The notes under the pieces: generated by a model | Told to the model about the DNA's origin: nothing | The model's input: the letters and a program-made list of their open reading frames with translations, nothing else | The model's database searches: none | Shown here: piece by piece, positions 56,916 to 64,000 of the stretch | How positions within the stretch are numbered: position 1 is the first letter of the stretch | Layout: every line of letters starts with the position of its first letter | Source of the DNA: RAM1 sp943372515 | GTDB taxonomy: Bacteria > Pseudomonadota > Gammaproteobacteria > Burkholderiales > Burkholderiaceae_C | Assembly (NCBI GenBank): GCA_943372515.1 | Contig: CALRYY010000003.1 | Span: forward strand, 29,728 to 93,727 | DNA: 64,000 nt | Reading direction: 5' to 3' | Made by a program: the position numbers and the translations under genes

Positions 56916-57899
56916 TCAATCGGCTTTGATCCCCGCGCGGGCAATCACCGCCTTCCAGCGGGTGCGCTCAGTGGCAATGAACTTCGCAAACTCCGCCGGC
57001 GTGCTGCCCACGGGGATGGCGGCGTCAAGGCCCAGGCGCTCTACCGTGGCCGGGGCCTTGATGGCGGCGGCGCAAGCGGTGGCCAGCCGGTCGATGGCGG
57101 CCTGCGGCAACGATGCCGGCGCGTGCATGCCGTACCACTGCGTCATCTCGAAATTGGGATAGCCCTGCTCGGCCACGGTGGGCACATCGGGCAGCTGCGC
57201 AATGCGTTGTGTGGTGCCGGTGGCAATGCAGCGCAGCTTGCCGGTCTTGATGAACTGCATCACCGCCGCAGCGCCGACCGATGCGGCCTCCAGCCGGCCG
57301 GCCAGCAGGTCGGTCAGCTGCGGGCCGGTGCCGCGGTAGGGCACATGGGTGATGAAGGTCTCGCTGGCCATCTTCAGGTATTCCATGGCCAGGTGGCCGG
57401 CGCTGCCGTTGCCGGCGCTGCCGTAGTTGAGCTTGCCGGGGCTCTTTTTGGCCAGGGCAATGAACTCGCGCAGGTTCTTGACCGGCAGGTCGGGGTGCAC
57501 CAGGTACAGGCTGGGCACCTTGGCCAGCAGCGACACGGGGCGGAAATCCTTGTCAGCGTCGTACGGCAGGCGGCTGTAGATGTACGGGTTGACCGCCATG
57601 GTGCCGATGTGGCTGAGCACCACCGTGTGCTGGTCGTCGGCGCGGGCGACCTCTGACATGGCGATGTTGCCCGAGGCGCCGGGCTTGTTGTCCACAAACA
57701 CGTTCTGGCCCAGCAGCTTGGTCAGCTCGCCGGCCGTGGCGCGCGCAATGATCTCGGAGCTGCCGCCGGGGGCGAAGGGCACCACGAAGCGCATGGGCCG
57801 GCTGGGCCAGGCCTGGGCGCGCAGGGCGGGGGCAAAGGTGGCTGCGGCGCTGCCGGCGGCGGCCAGCAGCAGGCTGCGGCGGGGCAATTGGAAAGTCAT
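56916..57899 (-). CDS. Bug-family tripartite tricarboxylate transporter receptor (TctC-like), copy 1
   Basis: A 327-residue periplasmic receptor. The export signal has RRSLLLAAAG (Tat-like twin arginine), cut near ALRAQA. The Bug motifs WPSRPMRFVVPFAPGGSSE and YGSAGNGSAGHLAMEYLK, with aspartate-rich ligand loops, are clear. It binds a carboxylate such as a citrate-like acid. No TctA/TctB membrane genes are near; the divergent two-component genes at 58006 and 58664 are its likely regulators. Confidence 0.92.
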   Translation of the reverse strand: MTFQLPRRSLLLAAAGSAAATFAPALRAQAWPSRPMRFVVPFAPGGSSEIIARATAGELTKLLGQNVFVDNKPGASGNIAMSEVARADDQHTVVLSHIGTMAVNPYIYSRLPYDADKDFRPVSLLAKVPSLYLVHPDLPVKNLREFIALAKKSPGKLNYGSAGNGSAGHLAMEYLKMASETFITHVPYRGTGPQLTDLLAGRLEAASVGAAAVMQFIKTGKLRCIATGTTQRIAQLPDVPTVAEQGYPNFEMTQWYGMHAPASLPQAAIDRLATACAAAIKAPATVERLGLDAAIPVGSTPAEFAKFIATERTRWKAVIARAGIKAD

Positions 57900-58005
57900 G
57901 GGCTTGTCTCGTCTGATTGTTGATGTGAACAACCGGCATGGTGCCAGCGCTGACCTATCAGTTGCCTTTCAGTGGCCGGCCAGCGCGGCGGGCACAATCC
58001 GGCCC

Positions 58006-58692
58006 ATGCGCATCCTGCTGGCTGAAGACGAACGCGACCTGGGCGAATGGCTGGCCCGCGCGCTGGAGCAGGCCGGCTTCAGGGTGGACTGGCTGGACGA
58101 CGGCCGCCTGGTGGAGCGGGCGCTGCAGGCCGACCCCCAGGGTGAACCTTTTGATGCGCTGGTGCTGGACCTGGGCTTGCCCGGGCTCGACGGGCACGAG
58201 GTGCTCAGGCGCATCCGCGCGCGCGACCAGCGCCTGCCGGTGCTGATACTGACTGCGCGCGATTCACTGGCCGAACGCGTGAGCACGCTGAACGAAGGCG
58301 CCGACGACTTCCTGGCCAAGCCGTTTGCGCTGGCCGAGCTGGAGGCCCGCCTGACCGCGCTGATCCGCCGCGCGCGCGGCAGTGAACACCCGCGCCTGGC
58401 CTGCGGGCCGCTGCAGTTTGACACCGTGACGCGGCGCTTCACCCTGGGCGACGAGGTGCTGTCGCTGTCGCCGCGCGAAAAGGCGGCGCTGCGCGTGCTG
58501 GTGCAGCGCAGCGGCGAGCCGGTGTCGCGCCAGCAGCTGATGGACCGCGTGTTCAGTGACGAGCAGGACGTGCAAAGCAGCGCGGTGGACGTGCTGCTGC
58601 ACCGCCTGCGCCGCCGCCTGGACGGCAGCGGCGTGCGCATCCACACCTACAGGGGGCTGGGCTATGTCCTGGAGCCGCATCCGCAGGCTTAG
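58006..58692 (+). CDS. OmpR-class response regulator, TctD-like
   Basis: A 228-residue regulator with a receiver domain (1-115; phospho-acceptor Asp55 in LVLDLGLPGLDG, Lys in FLAKPFA) and an OmpR-type winged helix (about 130-222, RIHTYRGLGYVLEP). Its gene overlaps the kinase gene by 29 bases. The arrangement with receptors on both sides matches TctDE systems that control tricarboxylate uptake. Confidence 0.93.
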   Translation: MRILLAEDERDLGEWLARALEQAGFRVDWLDDGRLVERALQADPQGEPFDALVLDLGLPGLDGHEVLRRIRARDQRLPVLILTARDSLAERVSTLNEGADDFLAKPFALAELEARLTALIRRARGSEHPRLACGPLQFDTVTRRFTLGDEVLSLSPREKAALRVLVQRSGEPVSRQQLMDRVFSDEQDVQSSAVDVLLHRLRRRLDGSGVRIHTYRGLGYVLEPHPQA

Positions 58693-60058
58693 TGCCGGGG
58701 CCAGCCTGCGGGCCAAGCTGCTGGCGCTGCTGCTGCCGGCCATGCTGGGCATTGCGGGCTTGAGCCTGTGGGCCACCCATGCCGACGCCGTGGGCTCGGC
58801 CAATGCGGCGTACGACCGGTCTTTGCTGGGTGCCATCAAGGCGCTGGACCTGAACGTATCCACCGCATCGGGCGGGCTGGCGGTAGAGCTGCCGTACCGG
58901 TTGTTCGAATTTTTTCAGCTCACGGCTACGGGCGAGGTGTACTTTCGCGTGGCCACGGCCGACGGGCTGGTGGAAATTGGCCACCCCGACCTGCCGCGCC
59001 CGCCGCGTGCGCCGCGCCTGGGCGAGCCGGTGTTTTACGACGCGCAATACTTTGGCGAATCGGTGCGCGTGGGTGCCTATGTGCGCCCGCTGGACCGGCC
59101 CGTGGGCGCCGCGCAGGAGGTGATGATCCAGGTGGCTGAAAGCACGGCGTCGCGCACGCAGTTCACCGGCCGTTTTGTGCGCCGCGCGGCGCTGCGTGAC
59201 GCAGCGCTGCTGGCCGTGATGCTGGCCAGCATGGCGCTGGCGCTGTGGGTGGCGCTGCGCCCGGTGTCGCGCCTGGCGCGCCTGACGGCGCAACGCGCGC
59301 CTGATGACCTGCGAGCGCTGGAGGCCACCGGCCTGCCGCGCGACATCGTGCCGCTGGTGGACGCCGTCAACCAGCAGCTGGCCCGCACCGATGCGCTGAT
59401 GACCGAGCGCCGCCGCTTCATTGACGACGCATCGCACCAGCTGCGCACACCGCTGGCCACGCTGCGCGCGCAGGTGGACTACGCCCTGCGCGAGCCCGAC
59501 ACCGTGCGCGCCCGCCAGGCGCTGCAAGCCTTGTCATTGGCGCTGGACAACACCGTGCGCGCCACCAACCAGCTGCTGGCGCTGGCGCGCAGCGACGCGG
59601 CGGCGGTGCAAACAGAAGCCTTTGACGCGGCCGAGCTGGCGCGCGAAACAGCGCTGGCGCTGTTGCCGCAAGCCCGTGCGCGCGGCATTGACCTGGGCGT
59701 GGACGCACCGGCCGAAGGCTGCCGCACCGTTGCAGACCGCGCGCTGCTGGCCCAGGCGCTGGCCAACTTGCTGCACAACGCCATACACCATGGCCGCGCG
59801 CACGGCGTGGTGACGGTGCAGGTGGCGGCTGACGCGCAGGGCTGCAGCCTGGCCGTGGTGGACGACGGCCCGGGCGTGGACGCGGATCTGCTGCCGCGCC
59901 TGAGCCAGCGATTTGCCAAGGGCCGGGGCAGCAGCGGCAGCGGGCTGGGGCTGGCGATTGCGCAGTCGGTCATGGAGCGCCACGGCGGGCAGCTGCGCGT
60001 GCAGGCGCGCGACGACGGCCCCGGGCTGAAGGCCGTGTTGTGGTGGCCGCACCCATGA
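58664..60058 (+). CDS. Sensor histidine kinase, TctE-like
   Basis: A 464-residue inner-membrane kinase. Helices at about 18-38 and 181-199 bracket a periplasmic domain of the TctE N-terminal type. Then a HAMP-like linker, the H-box RRFIDDASHQLRTPLATL (His258) and an ATPase domain with NLLHNAIHHG, DDGPGV and GSGLGLAI. The ATG 58664 lies inside the regulator gene. The last base of its stop is shared in part with the next ATG (ATGA). Confidence 0.92.
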   Translation: MSWSRIRRLSAGASLRAKLLALLLPAMLGIAGLSLWATHADAVGSANAAYDRSLLGAIKALDLNVSTASGGLAVELPYRLFEFFQLTATGEVYFRVATADGLVEIGHPDLPRPPRAPRLGEPVFYDAQYFGESVRVGAYVRPLDRPVGAAQEVMIQVAESTASRTQFTGRFVRRAALRDAALLAVMLASMALALWVALRPVSRLARLTAQRAPDDLRALEATGLPRDIVPLVDAVNQQLARTDALMTERRRFIDDASHQLRTPLATLRAQVDYALREPDTVRARQALQALSLALDNTVRATNQLLALARSDAAAVQTEAFDAAELARETALALLPQARARGIDLGVDAPAEGCRTVADRALLAQALANLLHNAIHHGRAHGVVTVQVAADAQGCSLAVVDDGPGVDADLLPRLSQRFAKGRGSSGSGLGLAIAQSVMERHGGQLRVQARDDGPGLKAVLWWPHP

Positions 60059-61026
60059 AGCGCTGGCTAGTTTTGCTGGCCTGCAGCGCGGCCCTGGCGC
60101 ATGCAGCACTGCCCGCGTTGCCCGAGGGCGCGCGCTGCGTGGCCCCGGCCAAACCCGGCGGCGGCTTTGACCTGACCTGCGAGCTGGCCCGCACCGCGCT
60201 GCAGGCGGCCGCCCCCGGCATGGCGCTGCCCACCAGCTACCTGCCCGGCGGCATTGGCGCCATGGCGTTCAACACCGTGGTGCGCCAGCAACCGGCGGAT
60301 GCCAAAACCATCGTGGCCTTCTCGGCAGGCTCCTTGCTGAACCTGGCGCAGGGCCGATTTGGCCCGTACACCGAGCGCGACGTGCGCTGGGTGGCCGCGC
60401 TGGGGCTGGACCACGGCGTGATCGCCGTGCGGCGCGATGCACCCTATGCCACGCTGGGCGACCTGGTGACGGCGCTGCGGCGCAGCCCCAACGCCGTGGT
60501 GTTTGGCGCGGGCGGCACCATCGGCAGCCAGGACTGGATGAAGGCCGCCCTGCTGGCGCGCGCCGCCGGCGTCAGCCACAAGACCATGCGCTTTGTGGCG
60601 TTTGAAGGCGGCGGCGAAGCGCTGGGCGCGCTGGCCGGCGGCCATGTGCAGGTGCTGGCCGGCGACGCAGCAGAAGTGGCCCGGCAGATGGACAAAGGCA
60701 TGCCGGTGCGCGTGCTGGCCGTGCTGGCCGACATGCGCCTGGGCGGCAGCTGGGCCGGCGTGCCCACGGCCAAAGAGCAGGGCTATGACATCCGCTGGCC
60801 CATCCTGCGCGGTGTGTATGTGGGCCCGCAGGTGGCCGACGCCGCGTACCGCCAGTGGGTCGATGCCTTCACCCAGGCCCAGGCCCACCCGCGCTACACG
60901 GCAGCGCTGGCGCAAGCCGGGCTGACGGCGGCGCCGGCAACCGGTGCGGCGCTGGAGGCGCAGATAGCGCAGCACATGGAACGCTACCGCGCGCTGGTGA
61001 AAGAGTTCGGCTTGGGCCCGAAGTAG
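60055..61026 (+). CDS. Bug-family receptor (TctC-like), copy 2, linked to the two-component genes
   Basis: A 323-residue exported protein with a signal peptide (about 1-22, AALAHA). Bug features are CVAPAKPGGGFDLTCELART, YLPGGIGAMAFNTVV and VVFGAGGTIGSQDW. It is divergent from copy 1 in sequence. Its start overlaps the kinase stop (ATGA), which suggests that it takes part in signalling as a ligand sensor, as with receptors that act together with TctE-type kinases, and not only in transport. Confidence 0.9.
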   Translation: MKRWLVLLACSAALAHAALPALPEGARCVAPAKPGGGFDLTCELARTALQAAAPGMALPTSYLPGGIGAMAFNTVVRQQPADAKTIVAFSAGSLLNLAQGRFGPYTERDVRWVAALGLDHGVIAVRRDAPYATLGDLVTALRRSPNAVVFGAGGTIGSQDWMKAALLARAAGVSHKTMRFVAFEGGGEALGALAGGHVQVLAGDAAEVARQMDKGMPVRVLAVLADMRLGGSWAGVPTAKEQGYDIRWPILRGVYVGPQVADAAYRQWVDAFTQAQAHPRYTAALAQAGLTAAPATGAALEAQIAQHMERYRALVKEFGLGPK

Positions 61027-61049
61027 CGCAGACGATCAGAACGGGAATA

Positions 61050-61385
61050 TCAAAACGGGATCTTGCCCGTCCAGATGTCCTTGTACATGACCCAATCGCC
61101 CATGAAGCTGTACAGCGGGCGCTTGAAGCTGGCGGGCTTGTTCTTTTCAAACCCGAAATGGCCGATCCAGGCAAAGGCATAGCCGCACAGCAGGCCCGTC
61201 AGCAGCCACAGCGGGTTGCCGGTGACAAACACCATGGCAAGGCACACCAGCCCCAGCGACGAGCCCACGAAATGCAGGCGCCGGCAGGTGCGGTTGTTGT
61301 GCTCGTTCAAATAGAAGGGGTAGAACTCTGCAAAGCTCTTGAAGGCCCGCGGGTCAATCGGAGCCGAGACTGTGGTGGTGTTCAT
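61050..61385 (-). CDS. Mpo1-like (DUF962) small membrane protein
   Basis: A 111-residue membrane protein with two hydrophobic regions and the conserved segment YLNEHNNRTCRRLHFVGSSLG, whose histidines match the iron-binding sites of yeast Mpo1, a dioxygenase of 2-hydroxy fatty acids. A second histidine site is GHFGFEKNKPASF. It starts 27 bases after the P450 stop on the same strand. The enzymatic role in bacteria is inferred. Confidence 0.85.
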   Translation of the reverse strand: MNTTTVSAPIDPRAFKSFAEFYPFYLNEHNNRTCRRLHFVGSSLGLVCLAMVFVTGNPLWLLTGLLCGYAFAWIGHFGFEKNKPASFKRPLYSFMGDWVMYKDIWTGKIPF

Positions 61386-61412
61386 GGGGCTGTCTCCTGG
61401 TTTGGCCGCAGT

Positions 61413-62687
61413 TTAGGCCGTGGCAAACGGTGCGTGCAAGAACCCCCTGAAACGTGCGCGACCCCCGCGCTGCGGGCTGGCCGTGAGCCGGTAGGCCGGA
61501 AAGCGCTGCAGGAACCGGCCGATGGCAATGCGCCCCTCCAGCCGCGCCAGGCTCAGGCCCGCGCACTGGTGGATGCCGAAGCCGAAGGCCAGGTGGCGGT
61601 TGTTCTCTCTCGCAAGGTCCAGCACGTCGGGGTTGGCAAACTGGGCCGGGTCGCGGTTGGCGGCGCCTATGCACAGGGTCACTAGCGCGCCAGGCGCCAG
61701 CTGCACGCCGCCCACTTCACAGGCCTTGACGGCGCGGCGGTTGCCCAGCTGGTTGGACGATTCAAACCTCAAAAACTCATCGACCGCCAGGGTCATCACG
61801 GCTTCCAGTGCGGCGGCGTCGGGGGCCGCAGCCATGCGCTGCAGCAGCCGGGTTTTCTCATCAGGCCATTCCTGCAGCGCCACCAGCGCGTTGCCGATCA
61901 GGTTGGTGGTGGTTTCGTGCCCGGCGTTCAGGATGAACACGCAGTTTTGCAGCAGCTCGGATTCGCTGAGCGTGTCGCCCGCGCTTTCACCTTGGATGAG
62001 ACGGGTCAGCACGTCATGCTCCGGGTCGCCGGGGTGCGCGCGGCGGTCACGCACCAGCTCGCGCAGGTAGGTGGTGAACTCGCTCACGCTCTGGTTGCCC
62101 AGCGCCTCCTGCTCGGGCGACAGTTTGGGCTCCAGCGCCCCCAGGATGGCCAGCGACCAGCCGCGCAACGGGCCGCGGTCGGCATGCGGCACACCCAACA
62201 GGTTGCCAATGATCTCTACGGGTATGGCGGAGGCAAAGTCCTCAATCAGGTCGCCGCCGCCCTGGGCGGCCATCGCGTCCAGCAACCCATCCACCAACGA
62301 GACGAGCCCCGGCTCCAGGTCGGCAATGGCGCGGCGTGTGAGCGCACCCATGATGAGCTTGCGCACGCGCGTGTGCAGCGGCGGGTCGTTGAAGACCAGG
62401 CTGGTGGTGTGGTGCACGAGAAGGGGCGCGCCGTCCCCGTACTTCGGCGTGAACTCCACCTTCTTGTCAGAGCTGAACGACTGCGCGTCGCGGTACACCG
62501 CCACCAGGTCGGCATAGCGCGTGAGGAAGTACGAGCCGTCAGGCATGCGCTTGACGGGGTCAAGCTCGCGCAGCGTGGCGTAGACGGGGTAGGGGTTGGC
62601 GTAGAAGTCGGCGGGCAGGGCGCGCAGGTCCAGGCTGGCGGCCAGGGCCTGCGCCTGCGGGGGGGCCATGAGGGGCGTGATGATCAT
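61413..62687 (-). CDS. Cytochrome P450
   Basis: A 424-residue soluble bacterial P450. The oxygen-activation motif is AGHETT, the ExxR pair is in DEFLRFESS, and the heme-cysteine loop is FGFGIHQCAG with Cys375. Length and lack of a membrane anchor are typical of class I bacterial enzymes that need a separate ferredoxin and reductase; none is encoded nearby. Start MIITPLM at 62687 or M at 62669. The substrate is unknown; the Mpo1-like neighbour hints at a fatty acid. Confidence 0.93.
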   Translation of the reverse strand: MIITPLMAPPQAQALAASLDLRALPADFYANPYPVYATLRELDPVKRMPDGSYFLTRYADLVAVYRDAQSFSSDKKVEFTPKYGDGAPLLVHHTTSLVFNDPPLHTRVRKLIMGALTRRAIADLEPGLVSLVDGLLDAMAAQGGGDLIEDFASAIPVEIIGNLLGVPHADRGPLRGWSLAILGALEPKLSPEQEALGNQSVSEFTTYLRELVRDRRAHPGDPEHDVLTRLIQGESAGDTLSESELLQNCVFILNAGHETTTNLIGNALVALQEWPDEKTRLLQRMAAAPDAAALEAVMTLAVDEFLRFESSNQLGNRRAVKACEVGGVQLAPGALVTLCIGAANRDPAQFANPDVLDLARENNRHLAFGFGIHQCAGLSLARLEGRIAIGRFLQRFPAYRLTASPQRGGRARFRGFLHAPFATA

Positions 62688-62712
62688 GGGTGGGGTTATA
62701 CAGCGGGGCTTG

Positions 62713-63738
62713 TCAGGCCATGACGAGTGCATCCAGAGGGCTGTCGGCGCCACCCGCTGCCACCTTGAGCACGTGCGTATAGATCATGGTGGTGGAAACG
62801 TCGGAGTGGCCCAGAAGCTCCTGAACCGTACGAATGTCGGTGCCCGCTTGCAGCAAATGGGTGGCAAAGCTGTGGCGCAGGGTGTGGGCGCTCACGTGTT
62901 TGGCGATGCCTGCTTGTGCCACGGCCTGCTTGAGCTTGCGGCCGAGGCGCTCGTCAAACAGGTGATGGCGGCGTTCCACGCCGGTACGGGGATCTATCGA
63001 CAAACCCCCCGCGGGAAACACCCAATGCCATGCCCAGGACTGGCCAGCCCGTGGATATTTGGCGTCAAGTGCATGCGGCATGAACACGCCGTTGCGTTGT
63101 GCCGCTCGGTCCGCCGCCCATAGCGAACGGGCCCGGGCAAGCTGTGCCTGCAGAGGCTGGACAAGCGAACGGGGCAGCATGACCACCCGATCCTTGTCGC
63201 CCTTGCCGCTGCGAACGACGATCACGTGCCGGTCAAAGTCAACATCCTTCACTCGCAAGCACAAGCCTTCTGTCAGCCGTATGCCCGTGCCATACAGGAG
63301 CCGGGCCAACAGGCCTTCCACGCCGTCCATCAGCGAAAAAACGGCCTGTACCTCGTCCTTGGTCAAGACGACGGGAACGCGCTTGCGCTCTGGTGGGCGG
63401 CCAATGGATTGAAGCCACGGCAAGTCCAGGCCCAGCACTTCTTTGTACAAAAACAGCAACGCGTTGAGTGCCTGCCGGTGGGTAGAGGGCGAGACCTGTC
63501 GATCGTTGGCGAGCATGGTGAGAAATGCCTCCACCTCCGTCCGACCCATGTCGCGGGGATGCCGCATCTTGCCTTCGCGCCCATGCCACCGGATGAAAAA
63601 GCGCGCCCAGTAGAGGTAAGCTTTTTCAGTCTGCAGGCTATAGTGAAGATATCGAACGCGTTCGCGCAGCTGGTCCAGCAGGCGGATGGAATGGAAAGCA
63701 GGGACGGCGACTTTGTCAGATTCAATATACCTGTTCAT
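62713..63738 (-). CDS. intI: Integron integrase
   Basis: A 341-residue tyrosine recombinase with the integron-specific insertion: LDAKYPRAGQSWAWHWVFPA and RTGVERRHHLFDE (about 224-262). The catalytic set is R154, K179, H285, R288, H311 and nucleophile Y320. The N-terminal LLDQLRERVRYLHYSLQTEKAY and the C-terminal SDVSTTMIYTHVLKV closely resemble IntI1, but it is a distinct chromosomal form. ATG 63738 is preferred, although a TTG at 63786 opens the same frame. No ribosome-binding site precedes the ATG; the promoter suggests a leaderless message. Its upstream side is the attI side. Confidence 0.95.
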   Translation of the reverse strand: MNRYIESDKVAVPAFHSIRLLDQLRERVRYLHYSLQTEKAYLYWARFFIRWHGREGKMRHPRDMGRTEVEAFLTMLANDRQVSPSTHRQALNALLFLYKEVLGLDLPWLQSIGRPPERKRVPVVLTKDEVQAVFSLMDGVEGLLARLLYGTGIRLTEGLCLRVKDVDFDRHVIVVRSGKGDKDRVVMLPRSLVQPLQAQLARARSLWAADRAAQRNGVFMPHALDAKYPRAGQSWAWHWVFPAGGLSIDPRTGVERRHHLFDERLGRKLKQAVAQAGIAKHVSAHTLRHSFATHLLQAGTDIRTVQELLGHSDVSTTMIYTHVLKVAAGGADSPLDALVMA

Positions 63739-63746
63739 TTGTACAG
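63731..63746 (-). promoter_or_regulatory. LexA (SOS) box over the intI start codon
   Basis: CTGTTCATTTGTACAG fits CTGT-N8-ACAG exactly, with TAC and TATA flanks as in strong LexA boxes. It covers the intI ATG (63736-63738) and touches the -10 element, so LexA would block transcription start. SOS control of intI is known in several integrons. Confidence 0.82.
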
Positions 63747-63774
63747 TATATTGGCGTAATACTATGTCAGTAAA
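63745..63774 (-). promoter_or_regulatory. intI promoter
   Basis: Read leftward, TTTACT (63774-63769) and TATACT (63750-63745) are 18 bases apart. A start about 7 bases on falls at 63738, the A of the intI ATG, which would give a leaderless message. Confidence 0.55.
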
Positions 63775-63800
63775 CAACTTTTCCAAATTTTGTGAGCCAT

Positions 63801-63832
63801 GTTATTCCGCAGGGCTCCACGTTATTCCGCAG
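63801..63832 (+). repeat. Two direct repeats GTTATTCCGCAG, 20-base period, attI-side
   Basis: GTTATTCCGCAG occurs at 63801 and 63821, exactly two helical turns apart, just upstream of intI. The position corresponds to the accessory integrase-binding direct repeats of attI sites in known integrons. The identity is seen; the role is inferred. Confidence 0.5.
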
Positions 63833-63852
63833 TTTTGCGGGATACATCAATA

Positions 63853-63859
63853 GTTGAAC
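63853..63859 (+). other. Candidate attI recombination core GTTGAAC
   Basis: GTTGAAC fits the integron core consensus GTTRRRY and lies about 115 bases upstream of the intI start, in the region where attI is expected. A 7-base match is weak alone, and no attC site is visible before the window ends. Confidence 0.3.
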
Positions 63860-63870
63860 TAAACCGCTGA

Positions 63871-63908
63871 CGCGGTGGTTGGCACTCGGTGCTGCCACCG
63901 CGTTTTCG
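63871..63908 (+). terminator. Hairpin with T-run in the integron leader
   Basis: CGCGGTGG pairs with CCACCGCG (63895-63902), with a second stem GCAC/GTGC inside, followed by TTTTCGTTT. It has the form of a rightward terminator but no rightward gene lies before it, so it would stop transcripts entering the cassette side. Confidence 0.55.
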
Positions 63909-63940
63909 TTTCATCGGTACTTGACAGATAGGCAACAGCG

Positions 63941-63980
63941 TGAAGCCTTGAATGCGGGAATGTTCCCGTGCTTCAAGGAG
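63941..63980 (+). promoter_or_regulatory. Hairpin able to cover the ribosome-binding site of the last gene
   Basis: CCTTGAA (63946-63952) pairs with TTCAAGG (63972-63978), which includes most of the AAGGAG site, around an inner stem GCGGGAA/TTCCCGT. An alternative pairing TGAAGC (63941-63946) with GCTTCA (63970-63975) would free the site. The two forms exclude each other, as in translational switches. Confidence 0.4.
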
Positions 63981-63986
63981 AGTCTC

Positions 63987-64000
63987 ATGACACCTTTACG
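63987..64000 (+). CDS. Start of an unidentified gene, cut by window edge
   Basis: ATG ACA CCT TTA begins 6 bases after a perfect AAGGAG. Only four codons are visible. Because it is the first rightward gene beyond the presumptive attI side, it could be the first integron cassette gene. Confidence 0.5.

Noticed and set aside
63839..64000. An attC site in the last 160 bases
   Set aside because: No RYYYAAC/GTTRRRY pair with matching arms could be found; only a single GTTGAAC core-like site.

Overview
The window is GC-rich chromosomal DNA of a betaproteobacterium, most likely family Comamonadaceae (Acidovorax/Hydrogenophaga/Simplicispira-like). This rests on the gene order ompA-ubiG-gph diverging from gyrA-serC-pheA-tyrA-aroA/cmk-rpsA-ihfB-lapA-lapB-hldE-hldD, the fused AroA-Cmk protein, the tmRNA tag ANDERFALAA, and many TRAP and Bug-type periplasmic receptors. 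Nearly all of the sequence is coding and no gene-free stretch exceeds 300 bases.

Region by region: (1) 1-12.4 kb is a catabolic and uptake locus. It holds parts of two TRAP transporters, three paralogous TRAP receptors, an Asp/Glu-type racemase, a LysR regulator, a D-glutamate cyclase family (DUF1445) protein and a fused 5-oxoprolinase/hydantoinase, followed by a small unknown gene and a DinB-fold protein. The enzymes point to pyroglutamate, D-glutamate or a related cyclic amide as substrate. (2) 12.5-26.4 kb, all leftward, is a housekeeping block: a helix-hairpin-helix protein, heptose synthesis (hldD, hldE), LPS assembly control (lapA, lapB), ihfB, rpsA, aromatic amino acid and serine synthesis, and gyrA. 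(3) 26.6-31.1 kb, rightward, holds an OmpA-family protein, ubiG, gph, tmRNA, an outer-membrane-type protein and an RsuA-type pseudouridine synthase. (4) 31.1-36.5 kb is a mix: hydrolase, beta-propeller, polysaccharide deacetylase, sterol-desaturase family protein, EI24 membrane protein and a CinA-type molybdopterin-binding protein. (5) 36.5-41.4 kb is the nitrogen-control unit glnA-(unknown)-glnL-glnG, with a clear sigma-54 promoter and NtrC sites before glnA. (6) 41.4-46.6 kb has xth and a divergent five-gene operon: thermostable-hemolysin (GNAT-like) protein, AMP-ligase, heme-oxygenase-like diiron protein, SDR and a TPR lipoprotein-like periplasmic protein. It is preceded by PmrA/QseB-like boxes. 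This operon is the strongest candidate for an undescribed biosynthetic system. (7) 46.6-55 kb, mostly leftward: folA, thyA, a 7TMR-DISM protein with a degenerate GGDEF domain, a CruF-like/MpaB-like fusion, a GlcD-type flavoprotein and DUF2069; yihY-like runs rightward. (8) 55.1-62.7 kb is accessory: a 573-residue protein of unknown function, two Bug receptors flanking a TctD/TctE-like two-component system, an Mpo1-like protein and a cytochrome P450. (9) 62.7-64 kb is the integrase end of a chromosomal integron: intI with a LexA box over its start, then the presumptive attI region and the first downstream gene, cut by the window edge.

Gene functions are called from recognisable protein families and motifs read directly from the translations; no database search was available. 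The least certain calls are the start of the racemase gene at 1239, the substrate of the first locus, and everything between the intI start and the window end.
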